From assembly GCF_018070075.1 (NCBI RefSeq), contig NZ_JAGPXE010000025.1, positions 1 to 32,090 on the forward strand: a DNA stretch of 32,090 bases. Reading direction: 5' to 3'. Source of the DNA: Saccharopolyspora endophytica. GTDB lineage: Bacteria; Actinomycetota; Actinomycetes; Mycobacteriales; Pseudonocardiaceae. Shown here one piece after another: positions 1 through 7,940 of the stretch. The stretch's first letter is position 1, and the number at the start of each line of letters is the position of its first letter. A program made the translations under genes and the position numbers. The notes beneath the pieces are model-generated. The model was given only the letters and a program-made list of their open reading frames with translations. It did no database searches and was not told the origin of the DNA.

Positions 1-118
1 TGTCGGTGGCGATGGCGGGGAGGGTCCGCCCGGTCCCATTCCGAACCCGGTAGCTAAGCTCCCCAGCGCTGATGGTACTGCACTCGCTAGGGTGTGGGAG
101 AGTAAGACACCGCCGACA
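1..118 (+). rRNA. rrf: 5S ribosomal RNA
   Basis: This is 5S rRNA of the large ribosomal subunit. The first bases (tgtcgg, 1-6) pair with ccgaca (113-118) to close helix I, and the interior carries the expected conserved run with 'cccattccgaacccgg' and 'gatggtactgc'. It sits at the left edge, so the 16S and 23S genes should lie just outside, and the exact 5' end could be a base or two upstream. A strong terminator follows 12 nt later, with no tRNA between. Confidence 0.96.
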
Positions 119-130
119 CAATCCTTAGGT

Positions 131-172
131 GGGGTGGGCAGGAGAAGAAATTCTTCTGCCCACCCCATTTTT
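131..172 (+). terminator. rRNA operon intrinsic terminator
   Basis: A 16-bp stem pairs 131-146 with 151-166, with a single G-T wobble, and is closed by a GAAA tetraloop (147-150). It is followed by ATTTTT (167-172). This is a textbook Rho-independent terminator placed 12 nt after the 5S RNA. Confidence 0.95.
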
Positions 173-264
173 CATGCCCGAGAAACCTGATTCAGGGCCC
201 GCCGGCGGACGAACACCGCAGCAGTCGCAACGACGAGTGCTGCGGTGCCCGTCCCGAGCGGGAT

Positions 265-1026
265 TCAGCTGAGGCTGCGGCGGCGGAGTTCGAAGCAGAG
301 GACCGCTGCGGCGCTGGCGACGTTGAGGGATTCGACCTCGTTGGCCATCGGGATCGACAGCGGCTGGGCGATGCGCTCCTCCACCTCGGTGGAGAGGCCG
401 GCGGTTTCGCTGCCGAGCACGAACACGGCGCGGTCACCGAAATCCGTGGTGTAGAGGCTGTGCTCGGAGTCGGCGTCGAGCGCGTAGAGCGGGTAGCCGG
501 CCTCGGTGAGCATCTCGGCCGCTTCGGCCGCCGTCCGGCTGCGCAGCACGGGAGCGTGGAAGGCGACTCCTGCGGAAGCCTTGATGACCAGCGGGTCCAG
601 TCCGGCGACACCCCGGTGCGGGACGACGATGCCGTCGATGCCGGAGGCGGTGGCGGTCCGCAGGATCATGCCGACGTTGGCGGGAGTGGTCAGGCCGTCC
701 AGCAGCAGGATGGTGCGCGGGGCAGTGGCGTGGTCGGCGAGCGCGTCGGCGAGCGGCCGCATCTTGCGGGCCACGACGTCGGCCACGACGCCCTGGTCGT
801 GACGTCCGTTGCCGGCCAGCACCTTCACCCGGTGCGCGCTCGCTCGCTGCACCTTCACGGCGCGATCGGCGGCGGCCTCCTCGATTTCCGCGATGGCCCC
901 ACCGCGGAGTCCGTCCGCGACGATCACCTTGTCGACCCGCAGGTCGTAGTCGGCCAACGCCTCCAACACGGGCTTGCGGCCGTAGACGGTGACGAATCGG
1001 TCCTTCGGGGAAACTTCGCTGGTCAC
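265..1026 (-). CDS. TrmH/SpoU-family RNA 2'-O-ribose methyltransferase
   Basis: A 253-residue SAM-dependent methyltransferase of the SPOUT (trefoil knot) superfamily that would 2'-O-methylate rRNA or tRNA. All three SpoU motifs are visible in the C-terminal two-thirds: TTPANVGMILRTA (motif 1, with the catalytic Asn and Arg), FVLGSETAGLS (motif 2) and ESLNVASAAAVLCFEL (motif 3, knot). The N-terminal part (FVTVYGRKPVLEAL) resembles the substrate-binding domain of RlmB-type enzymes. The GTG at 1026 was chosen because homology begins just after it; another GTG at 1041 is in frame, and neither has a clear ribosome binding site. It diverges from the acyltransferase at 1108 across about 80 bp. Its position next to an rRNA operon suggests rRNA as substrate, but the modified nucleotide cannot be read from the sequence. 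Confidence 0.9.
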   Translation of the reverse strand: MTSEVSPKDRFVTVYGRKPVLEALADYDLRVDKVIVADGLRGGAIAEIEEAAADRAVKVQRASAHRVKVLAGNGRHDQGVVADVVARKMRPLADALADHATAPRTILLLDGLTTPANVGMILRTATASGIDGIVVPHRGVAGLDPLVIKASAGVAFHAPVLRSRTAAEAAEMLTEAGYPLYALDADSEHSLYTTDFGDRAVFVLGSETAGLSTEVEERIAQPLSIPMANEVESLNVASAAAVLCFELRRRSLS

Positions 1027-1107
1027 ACCATCAAGTGTCACATGCCCGCGTTGCGGCCCGGCGGGTGAACCCCTCGGTCCGGTGGGGATGTGTGCCAGGA
1101 TCTCCGC

Positions 1108-2544
1108 ATGCCCGATCGCCTTTCCGCCGTCGACGCTTCCTTCCTGTACCTGGAGGACTACACGACGCCGATGCACGTCGGCGGTGTCGCGGTCTTCCGC
1201 CGCCCTCGCAGCGATTTCGACTACGAGCACCTGCTGTCGATGGTGGATCGGCGGCTGGGTCTGGTGCCCCGGTACCGGCAGCGGGTGATGGAGGTCCCGG
1301 GCAGCCTCGCGCGTCCGGTGTGGGTGGACGATCAGGACTTCGACCTCACCTATCACGTCCGCCGTTCGGCGCTGCCGAAACCGGGCAACGATGATCAGCT
1401 GCACGACCTGGTGGCGCGGCTGATGTCCCGCAAGCTCGACCACACGCGGCCGCTGTGGGAGCTGTACCTGGTCGAGGGGCTGTCGAAGAACCGGGTCGCG
1501 ATCATCACCAAGACCCACCAGGCGATGATCGACGGAATCGGTGCGATCGACATCGGGCAGGTCATCTTCGACCTGCAGCGCAACCGCGAGATCGAGGACG
1601 TGGACGCGCTCTGGATGCCGCGACCGGCTCCGACCGTGGCGCAGCTGCTGGTGGAGGCGGCGACGGACGCGGTGCAGCGACCGGGCGAGGTGGTGGAGAA
1701 CGTCCGGGCGGCCATGGTCGACGCCTCGGCGACGGTGCAGAAGGTGACGCGCGCTCTCGGCGGCGTCGCGTCGGCCGTCCGGGCCGCCGTGGTGCCCGCG
1801 CCCAGCGGCCCGCTGAACGCGCCGACGTCGACGCAGCGGCGGTTCGCCGTGGCGAAGGCGAAGCTGGACGACCTGCGGGCGGTGCGGCGGGCGCACGGCA
1901 GCACGGTCAACGACGTGGTGCTCGCGGTGGTCGCCGGCGCTCTGCGGAACTGGCTGCTCTCGCGCGGCGAGGTGGTCACCCCGTCGACGACGTTGCGGGC
2001 GATGGTGCCGGTGTCGGTCCGTGACGACGACGCGGAGGCGGACGCCGCCTACCAGGACACCGCGAGCCTGCCGGTCGGCACCGTGGGCAACAAGGTGTCG
2101 GCGTACCTGGTGGACCTGCCGGTGGGCGAGGGCAACCCGACGATGCGGTTGCACCAGGTCAGCCATGCCATGCGGGCGCACGCCGAGTCCGGGCAGTCGG
2201 TGGCCGCGGACACCCTGGTGAAGGTCACCGGTTTCGCTCCGCCCACGCTGCACGCGCTGGGCGCGCGGGTGGCCAACGAGTTCTCCGACCGGTTGTTCAA
2301 CGTGCTGGTCACCAACGTCCCGGGGCCGCAGGTGCCGCTGTACGCGGCGGGGGCGAGGATGATGGAGATGTTCCCGGTGGTGCCGCTGGCCAAGAACCAG
2401 TCGCTGTCGGTCGGTGTGACCTCGTACAACGGCGCGGTGTACTTCGGGCTGAACGCGGATCGGGATGCGATGCCCGACGTCGGCGTGCTGGCGGCGATGA
2501 TCGGTGAAGCTGTAGACGAGATGATCGGGACGGTCGACGCATGA
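1108..2544 (+). CDS. WS/DGAT family O-acyltransferase (triacylglycerol/wax ester synthase)
   Basis: A 478-residue bifunctional wax ester synthase/acyl-CoA:diacylglycerol acyltransferase, expected to esterify diacylglycerol or long-chain alcohols with acyl-CoA at the membrane or lipid droplet surface. It begins with the family signature LSAVDASFLYLE. The active-site motif is HQAMIDG at residues 137-143, where the usual form is HHxxxDG: the first His and the Asp are kept but the second His is Gln. PLNAPTSTQRRFA in the middle and NVPGPQVPLYAAGA near the C-terminus are further family motifs. The ATG at 1108 is preferred to the upstream GTG at 1090 because an AGGA lies 7 nt before it and homologues start there. 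The stop overlaps the next gene by ATGA, so the two are translationally coupled. The real acceptor substrate is not known. Confidence 0.92.
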   Translation: MPDRLSAVDASFLYLEDYTTPMHVGGVAVFRRPRSDFDYEHLLSMVDRRLGLVPRYRQRVMEVPGSLARPVWVDDQDFDLTYHVRRSALPKPGNDDQLHDLVARLMSRKLDHTRPLWELYLVEGLSKNRVAIITKTHQAMIDGIGAIDIGQVIFDLQRNREIEDVDALWMPRPAPTVAQLLVEAATDAVQRPGEVVENVRAAMVDASATVQKVTRALGGVASAVRAAVVPAPSGPLNAPTSTQRRFAVAKAKLDDLRAVRRAHGSTVNDVVLAVVAGALRNWLLSRGEVVTPSTTLRAMVPVSVRDDDAEADAAYQDTASLPVGTVGNKVSAYLVDLPVGEGNPTMRLHQVSHAMRAHAESGQSVAADTLVKVTGFAPPTLHALGARVANEFSDRLFNVLVTNVPGPQVPLYAAGARMMEMFPVVPLAKNQSLSVGVTSYNGAVYFGLNADRDAMPDVGVLAAMIGEAVDEMIGTVDA

Positions 2545-3038
2545 GGATTTACCTGCCTGCCACGCTGCCGATGCTGCAGCAACTGGTGGCGGACAAGCAG
2601 ATGCAGCCGCTGGGCGGGACGGCGTTCGCGCTGACTCCGGCGCTTCGCGAGTCCTACGCGACCGGCGACACCGAGGAGCTCGAGTACGCCGCGATGCGGG
2701 AGGCCGCTCGTGCCTCGTTGCGGCTGCTGGCCGCTGACGAGGAGGGCAAGATCGAGCAGCGGCGGGTGGTGATCTCCGCCGACGTGGACGACGTGACGCT
2801 GCGGCCGGATCTCGACCACGCGGTGGTGAAGGTGTCAGGCCCGGTGATCTGGAAGCAGCTCGCGGCCGTGCACGTGGACACCACCGAGGCCGAGGACGCG
2901 GTCCGGTCGGCGGCCGAGGTCATCGACGCCGCCGACCTGGGAGACCCGGACGCGGAGTTCGCCCTCGGCGACGCCGAGGATCACGAACTCGCCTGGTACG
3001 CGCCGCAGGAAGTCCCGTTCCTGCTCGAACTCATGTGA
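2541..3038 (+). CDS. DUF6912-like conserved actinobacterial protein
   Basis: A 165-residue soluble protein without a signal peptide, membrane segment or recognised catalytic motif. It opens with MRIYLPATLPML and ends with LAWYAPQEVPFLLELM, a pattern I recall from actinobacterial proteins called DUF6912. It is acidic and rich in Ala, Asp and Glu. The ATG overlaps the stop of the acyltransferase in an ATGA junction, so it is co-translated with it and may have a linked role, though nothing in the sequence shows what it does. Its stop (3038) directly abuts the stop of the convergent lipoprotein gene (3039), leaving no room for a terminator between them. Confidence 0.8.
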   Translation: MRIYLPATLPMLQQLVADKQMQPLGGTAFALTPALRESYATGDTEELEYAAMREAARASLRLLAADEEGKIEQRRVVISADVDDVTLRPDLDHAVVKVSGPVIWKQLAAVHVDTTEAEDAVRSAAEVIDAADLGDPDAEFALGDAEDHELAWYAPQEVPFLLELM

Positions 3039-3893
3039 TCAGCGCGGCGGCTGGGCCATCGGCGGGAGGTCGTCGAAGACTCCGACCTGGGCGGCCGGGG
3101 GCAGGTGGATCTCCACCGGGGTTCCCCAGTCGCGGTAGGTGGAGGTGAGCGAGACCTCGCCCGCCTGGGCGATGTTGGTGGTGGCGGCGAACTTGGCCGG
3201 GAGGCCCTGCTCGTCGAGCCACAGCTGGTAGCCGAGTTCCCTCTCGCCGTCCTCGACGGCCCGCTGGAAGCGTTCGCGCTGCTGCTCGTCGGGGGCGGTC
3301 CTGGCGGCTTCCTCGGTGAGGATCCGCAGGTCGTAGCGGGTGGTGGGACGGCCGTCGACGGTGTCCGGTGCCGATCCCTGGATGCGGGTGGCCTGCTCGA
3401 CGCCGCTGAAGGTGGCGCGCGGGTCGACGGATTCGTGCAGCTGGTCCAGGGCGGGGCTGAGCAGCTTCGAGCCGAAGTCCGAGCCGTCCTGGGAGATCTT
3501 CAGCCACGGCTTGGTCGCGTCCGGCCGGGCCAGCGGGGTGTTGAGGTAGCCGACTTCGTCCACGATGGACACGGCGAGCTCCTCGGTGCGCGCGTTGCGG
3601 GTCTTGCCGTCGAGCGCGAGGTCTGCCTGCGGGCCCCGGTACCGGACGGCTCCGTCGGCGTTGAGCTGCCCGACCATCCCGAGGCTGCCGGTCATGGTGG
3701 CGCGCGCGGTGCCGCGCGCGTTGATCTTGTTGATCGTGTCGGCGAGAACGGCTTCGGCGACGGGACGCGGATCGGGACGGGCCATCGGCAGTGCCGCGTG
3801 TGGTTGGGGTTGCTCGCTGGTGCAGGCGTTGAGCGTTGCGGCTAGGGCGAGACCAGCGGACAACACCGCAGTCCTGGTGCGGGCACGGGGCAT
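3039..3893 (-). CDS. Secreted lipoprotein, possibly LppX/LprG-like
   Basis: A 284-residue predicted lipoprotein. The N-terminus is basic (MPRARTRT), followed by a hydrophobic stretch and the lipobox LNAC with Cys24 as the lipidation site; it would be anchored on the outer face of the membrane. The mature part has alternating strands (VDEVGYLNTPLARPDATKPW, RPTTRYDLRILTEEA, ELGYQLWLDEQGLPAKF) resembling the half-barrel LppX/LprA/LprF/LprG fold, which binds acylated lipids in mycobacteria. The family assignment is an inference from pattern only. A GAGGAG lies about 8 nt before the ATG. It is separated from rsgA upstream by about 135 bp, with no terminator that I can see, so read-through from the aroA-rsgA unit is possible. 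Confidence 0.75.
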   Translation of the reverse strand: MPRARTRTAVLSAGLALAATLNACTSEQPQPHAALPMARPDPRPVAEAVLADTINKINARGTARATMTGSLGMVGQLNADGAVRYRGPQADLALDGKTRNARTEELAVSIVDEVGYLNTPLARPDATKPWLKISQDGSDFGSKLLSPALDQLHESVDPRATFSGVEQATRIQGSAPDTVDGRPTTRYDLRILTEEAARTAPDEQQRERFQRAVEDGERELGYQLWLDEQGLPAKFAATTNIAQAGEVSLTSTYRDWGTPVEIHLPPAAQVGVFDDLPPMAQPPR

Positions 3894-4028
3894 CGGGCGT
3901 GCTCCTCGGCGGGTGGCGGATGGCTTGGACGTCGTCGCTGGCCAACGCTAGCAACGAAGTTCCAACCCCACCGGGAACGCGCTTCCCCATTAGAGGGATG
4001 GATCGGAGCCCCGCGGGCACCGCTTTCG

Positions 4029-5036
4029 TCAAGCCTCGTCGAGGCCTGCCCGGGAGCGCAGGAGGCGGCGGAGCGAGGCGAGCTGGTCGGGGCTGCCGCC
4101 GTCCTTCTCGGTGTAGGTGTCGAGGTAGCAGTCGGGGTCGTCGGTCCCGCCGAGGTGGCCGCAGTTCGGCGGGCATTCCTCGGCGGCTTCGGCGAAACCC
4201 TCGAACGGGGCGATCACGTCGTCGGCGGTGACGTGGGCCAGGCCGAAGGAGCGGATGCCGGGGGTGTCGACGACCCAACCGGCGCCGGGCAGCGCCAGCG
4301 CGACCGCGGAGGTCGAGGTGTGGCGGCCCTTGCCGACGCCGCTGACCACGCCCGTCGCTCGTTCGGCGTCCGGGACCAGCTTGTTGACCAGCGTGGACTT
4401 GCCGACGCCGGAGTGTCCGACGAGCGCGGAGACCCGGCCGGCGAGCATGTCGCGCAGCTCGTCGGGTTCGGCGTCGAGGCTGGTGATGGTGATCGGCATG
4501 GCCAGCGACGAGTAGCTGGCGATCCACTCGCCGGGGTCCGCCAGGTCGGCCTTGGTCAGGCACAGCACCGGCGACAGCCCGCCCGCGTAGGCGGCGACCA
4601 GGCAGCGGTCGATGAACCCGGGCCGCGGTGGTGGGTCGGCCAGCGCGGTGACGATGATCAGCTGCTCCGCGTTGGCGACGACCACTCGTTCGTAGGGGTC
4701 GGTGTCGTCGGCGGTGCGGCGCAGCACGCTGGCGCGGTCGGCGACGCGGACGATGCGCGCGAGCGTGTCGGGCTTGCCGGAGACGTCGCCGACGACGCCC
4801 ACCAGGTCGCCGACGACGACCGGGGTGCGTCCGAGCTCGCGAGCTCGCATGGCGGTGACGACGCGGTCCGGGTCGCCGTCGAGGGCGACGGTCCACCGGC
4901 CGCGGTCGACGGCGATGACCATGGCCTCGGCGGCGTCGGAGTGCTTGGGCCGCTGCTTGCTGCGCGGCCTGCTGCCCCTCCCGGGGCGCACCCGCACGTC
5001 GGACTCGTCGAGGTTTCGCCAGCCGCGCTTGCTCAT
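4029..5036 (-). CDS. rsgA: Ribosome small-subunit-dependent GTPase A
   Basis: A 335-residue circularly permuted GTPase that acts in late 30S subunit maturation. An N-terminal OB-like domain (roughly 35-110) is followed by the permuted G motifs in the order G4-G1-G3: TKAD (161-164), the P-loop GHSGVGKST (207-215) and DTPG (257-260). A C-terminal zinc motif comprises Cys288, Cys292, His294 and Cys303. This is the complete RsgA/YjeQ domain order. The start is 16 nt after the aroA stop, so the pair is an operon, as I recall for aroA-Rv3228 in Mycobacterium. The basic N-terminal tail (RPGRGSRPRSKQRPK) fits binding to rRNA. Confidence 0.97.
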   Translation of the reverse strand: MSKRGWRNLDESDVRVRPGRGSRPRSKQRPKHSDAAEAMVIAVDRGRWTVALDGDPDRVVTAMRARELGRTPVVVGDLVGVVGDVSGKPDTLARIVRVADRASVLRRTADDTDPYERVVVANAEQLIIVTALADPPPRPGFIDRCLVAAYAGGLSPVLCLTKADLADPGEWIASYSSLAMPITITSLDAEPDELRDMLAGRVSALVGHSGVGKSTLVNKLVPDAERATGVVSGVGKGRHTSTSAVALALPGAGWVVDTPGIRSFGLAHVTADDVIAPFEGFAEAAEECPPNCGHLGGTDDPDCYLDTYTEKDGGSPDQLASLRRLLRSRAGLDEA

Positions 5037-5052
5037 CTGCGGGCCCCCGGGA

Positions 5053-6321
5053 TCACGCGGATTCCCCGAGCATCGCGGTCCACATCCCGGGGAAGTCCGG
5101 GATGGTCTTGCTGGTGGTGGCGATGTCCTCGACCACCACGCCGGGCACCTTGAGGCCGAGGATCGCGCCCGCGGTGGCCATCCGGTGGTCGGCGTAGGAG
5201 TGCCATTCGGCGCCGGTCAGCGGCCGGGGGTCGATGATCAGTCCGTCCTCGGTCTGCTGGGCGTTGCCGCCGAGCTCGTTCAGCTCGGTCTCCAGGGCGG
5301 CGAGCCGGTCGGTCTCGTGGCCGCGGAGGTGCGCGATGCCGCGCAGGTGGGACCGGCCGGAGGCGAGGGCGGCCAGCGCGGCGACGGTGGGGGTGAGTTC
5401 GCCGACGGCGCGCAGGTCGATGTCGACCGGCGCCAGCTCGTCGGGGCCGGTGACGGTCAGGCCGTCGGAGTCGAGGCGGACGTCGGCGCCCATCTTGGTG
5501 AGGATGTCGCGGATCGCGTCGCCGGGCTGGGTGGTCCGGGCCGGCCAGCCCGGAACGGTGACGGTGCCGCCGGTGACGGCCGCGGCGGCCAGGAACGGGG
5601 TCGCGTTGGACAGGTCGGGTTCGACGTCGGTGTCGAGCGGGCTGATCGGGCCGGGTTCGATGCGCCAGGTGTTGCGCTGGGAGGCGTCGACGATGACTCC
5701 GGCGTCGCGCAGCATCTCGACGGTCATCTCGATGTGCGGCAGCGACGGCAGCGGTGGGCCGGAGTGCCGGACGGTGACGCCCTTGTCGAAGCGCGGGCCG
5801 GACAGCAGCAGGCCGGAGACGAACTGCGACGACGCCGAGGCGTCGATGGTGACCGTGCCGCCGGTCAGGTTGCCGCTGCCGCGGATCTCGAAGGGCAGGG
5901 AGTCGCCGGTGATGTCGGCGCCGAGCTCGCGCAGCGCGTCGAGCACGGTGCCCAGCGGTCGTGCGCGGGCCTGCGGGTCGCCGTCGAAGGCGATCGGCCC
6001 GGTGGCCAGCGCGGCGACCGGGGGCAGGAAGCGCATCACGGTTCCGGCCAGGCCGCAGTCGACCTCCGCCGGTCCGCGCAGGCCGGCCGGGGTGACCTGC
6101 CACGATCCGTCCGGGCCGTCGGTGATCGTGGCGCCCAGCGAGCGCAGCGCCGAGGCCATCAGCTCGGTGTCCCGGCTGCGCAGCGGTGCGCGCAGCGCGG
6201 AGGGCCCGTCCGCGAGCGCGGCGAGCACCAGCGCCCGGTTGGTGATCGACTTGGAACCGGGCAGCGGGACGGTCGCGCGCACCGCGCCGGCGGCGGCGGG
6301 AGCAGGCCAGAGCTGGGTCAT
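5053..6321 (-). CDS. aroA: 3-phosphoshikimate 1-carboxyvinyltransferase (EPSP synthase)
   Basis: A 422-residue enzyme of the shikimate pathway that transfers enolpyruvate from PEP to shikimate-3-phosphate in the cytosol. The PEP/shikimate-3-phosphate loop is LPGSKSITNR at 20-29; CGLAGTVMRFLPP and TSKTIPDFPGMW are further active-site segments, and YADHRMATAGAILGL is the conserved C-terminal region. The length is normal. The ATG at 6321 was chosen because homology starts immediately after it; longer upstream frames are shadows. It lies 126 bp from the divergent SRAP gene and is followed by rsgA in the same transcript. With pheA at 12764 the window carries two aromatic amino-acid genes, but they are not in one operon. 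Confidence 0.97.
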   Translation of the reverse strand: MTQLWPAPAAAGAVRATVPLPGSKSITNRALVLAALADGPSALRAPLRSRDTELMASALRSLGATITDGPDGSWQVTPAGLRGPAEVDCGLAGTVMRFLPPVAALATGPIAFDGDPQARARPLGTVLDALRELGADITGDSLPFEIRGSGNLTGGTVTIDASASSQFVSGLLLSGPRFDKGVTVRHSGPPLPSLPHIEMTVEMLRDAGVIVDASQRNTWRIEPGPISPLDTDVEPDLSNATPFLAAAAVTGGTVTVPGWPARTTQPGDAIRDILTKMGADVRLDSDGLTVTGPDELAPVDIDLRAVGELTPTVAALAALASGRSHLRGIAHLRGHETDRLAALETELNELGGNAQQTEDGLIIDPRPLTGAEWHSYADHRMATAGAILGLKVPGVVVEDIATTSKTIPDFPGMWTAMLGESA

Positions 6322-6447
6322 GCACCAATGATCCCGCATTCCACCCGGGTATTTCAGCGCCGGGGCGGTCATGACCCTCGCCTGGGATGAACGGGACTGC
6401 CAGGATGAAGTGGACACGCCGTCGACTCGCGGGAGGTGGGACTCCGG

Positions 6448-7203
6448 ATGTGCGGCAGATATGCCTCCAGCAAGGATCCCGGGAAGCTCGCGGCGGAGTT
6501 CGCCGCCTTGGACGCCACCGGTGGCGCGGCGCCGGGCGCGGACTTCAACGTCGCCCCCACCAAGCGGGTGCTGACGGTGGTCCAGCGGCATCCGCAGGAC
6601 GAGACCGGGGAAGCCGATCTGGAGCGGACCGAGCGGTCGATCCGGGTGATGCGGTGGGGCCTGGTGCCGTTCTGGGCGAAGGACAAGTCCATCGGCAGCC
6701 GGATGATCAACGCCAAGTCGGAGACGGTGACCAGCAAGCCCGCGTTCCGCAGTTCGATCAAGCGCTACCGGTGCCTGGTCCCGGCCGACGGTTGGTACGA
6801 GTGGAAGCGCGAGGGCGGCGCGAAGCAGCCGTACTTCATGACGCCGCCGGACGGTTCGAGCCTGGCGATGGCGGGCATCTACTCGACCTGGCGGGAGAAC
6901 GACGAGGCCGAACCGCTGGTGACCTGCTCGGTGCTGACCGCGGCGGCGGTCGGCCGGCTGACCGACGTGCACGACCGGATGCCGCTGCTGCTGCCGCGGG
7001 GGGCGTGGTCGCAGTGGCTGGATCCCGATCAGCCGGACGTGTCGGACCTGCTCGCGCCGCCGTCGCTGGAGATCGCGGAATCGTTGGAGGTCAGGCCGGT
7101 TTCCACGGCGGTCAACAGCGTCCGCAACAACGGCGTGGAACTGCTCGATCGCGTGTCTCTCGACGCGCGTGAGAAGGCGGTAGGTTTGGACCGGGAGCAG
7201 TAG
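6448..7203 (+). CDS. SRAP domain protein 1 (YedK/HMCES abasic-site shield)
   Basis: A 251-residue SOS response-associated peptidase family protein. In YedK and HMCES, Cys2 forms a thiazolidine crosslink with abasic sites in single-stranded DNA after removal of Met1. Here the start reads MCGRYAS, giving Cys2, and the other active-site residues are present: Asn88 (MINAKSE), Glu118 (ADGWYEW) and His175 (DVHDRMP). The ATG at 6448 has GGGAGG about 9 nt upstream and must be the true start, because Cys has to be residue 2; the in-frame start 12 nt earlier would destroy this. Relative to YedK (active-site Asn75 and Glu105) it carries 13 extra residues before the Asn. It is followed 20 nt later by a second SRAP gene. 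Confidence 0.95.
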   Translation: MCGRYASSKDPGKLAAEFAALDATGGAAPGADFNVAPTKRVLTVVQRHPQDETGEADLERTERSIRVMRWGLVPFWAKDKSIGSRMINAKSETVTSKPAFRSSIKRYRCLVPADGWYEWKREGGAKQPYFMTPPDGSSLAMAGIYSTWRENDEAEPLVTCSVLTAAAVGRLTDVHDRMPLLLPRGAWSQWLDPDQPDVSDLLAPPSLEIAESLEVRPVSTAVNSVRNNGVELLDRVSLDAREKAVGLDREQ

Positions 7204-7223
7204 TCGAGTCGAGGTGAGAGCGG

Positions 7224-7940
7224 ATGTGCGGTCGCTACGCCGTGCGGCGGGACCCGGCAGCCCTGGCGGAGGAGTTCGCGGCCGCTGATCGCACCGAGGG
7301 CGCGACCGGTGCGGACTTCAACATCACGCCCACCAAGACGGTCCCGATCGTGGTGCAGCGCGGTGCCGAGCGCAGCGTGCGGCCGGTGCGCTGGGGTCTG
7401 GTGCCGACCTGGGCGAAGGAGGCCGACGGCGGGCCTCCGATGATCAACGCGCGGGCGGAGACGATCACCGCCAAACCGGCCTACGCCGAGTCCGCGCGGC
7501 GGCGACGCTGCCTGATGCCGGCGACGGGTTGGTACGAGTGGAAGCCCGGTGACAAGCGGCGTCAGCCCTACCTGTGCAAGCGGCGGGACGGCACGAGCAT
7601 GGCGATGGCCGCGGTGTTCTCCGCGTGGTGGGACCCGCGGACCGCCGGTCCGCCGCTGGTGACGTGCGCGGTGGTCACCACCGATGCCGTCGGCGAGCTC
7701 GCCGACGTCCACCACCGGATGCCGCTGGTGCTGCCCGAGGAGCGCTGGGCGGACTGGCTGGATCCCGCGCGCAGCGAGATCGACGAGTTGCTGCGCCCCG
7801 ATCCCGGCGTGCTCGGGGAGTTGGCGCTCCACACCGTGTCGACCGAGGTGAACAGCATGCGCAACAACCATCCTGACCTGCTGGAACCTGCCGATCCGGT
7901 GCCCGAGCCGGCTGAGCAAGCGGCGTTGTTCGAGTCATGA
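7224..7940 (+). CDS. SRAP domain protein 2 (YedK/HMCES abasic-site shield)
   Basis: A 238-residue paralogue of the preceding gene. Its active-site numbering matches the E. coli YedK numbering that I recall: Cys2 (MCGRYAV), Asn75 (MINARAE), Glu105 (ATGWYEW) and His163 (DVHHRMP). It is therefore expected to be fully competent for crosslinking to abasic DNA. A GAGGTGAGAG Shine-Dalgarno lies just before the ATG. The two copies share the overall order of motifs but differ widely in the linkers, so the duplication is not recent. Its stop overlaps the start of the hydrolase gene by ATGA, which points to a three-gene transcript of the two SRAP genes and the hydrolase. Confidence 0.95.
   Translation: MCGRYAVRRDPAALAEEFAAADRTEGATGADFNITPTKTVPIVVQRGAERSVRPVRWGLVPTWAKEADGGPPMINARAETITAKPAYAESARRRRCLMPATGWYEWKPGDKRRQPYLCKRRDGTSMAMAAVFSAWWDPRTAGPPLVTCAVVTTDAVGELADVHHRMPLVLPEERWADWLDPARSEIDELLRPDPGVLGELALHTVSTEVNSMRNNHPDLLEPADPVPEPAEQAALFES

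Noticed and set aside
119..264. tRNA gene after the 5S rRNA
   Set aside because: A terminator follows immediately and no cloverleaf or TPsiC-like GTTCRA segment is present.
265..2253. 662-codon open frame on the minus strand covering the methyltransferase and acyltransferase
   Set aside because: Only the C-terminal 253 residues show family motifs. The rest is Arg/His-rich shadow of the plus-strand acyltransferase.
3031..4896. 621-codon minus-strand open frame overlapping the lipoprotein and rsgA
   Set aside because: It is extremely Arg/Pro-rich and out of frame with both supported genes.
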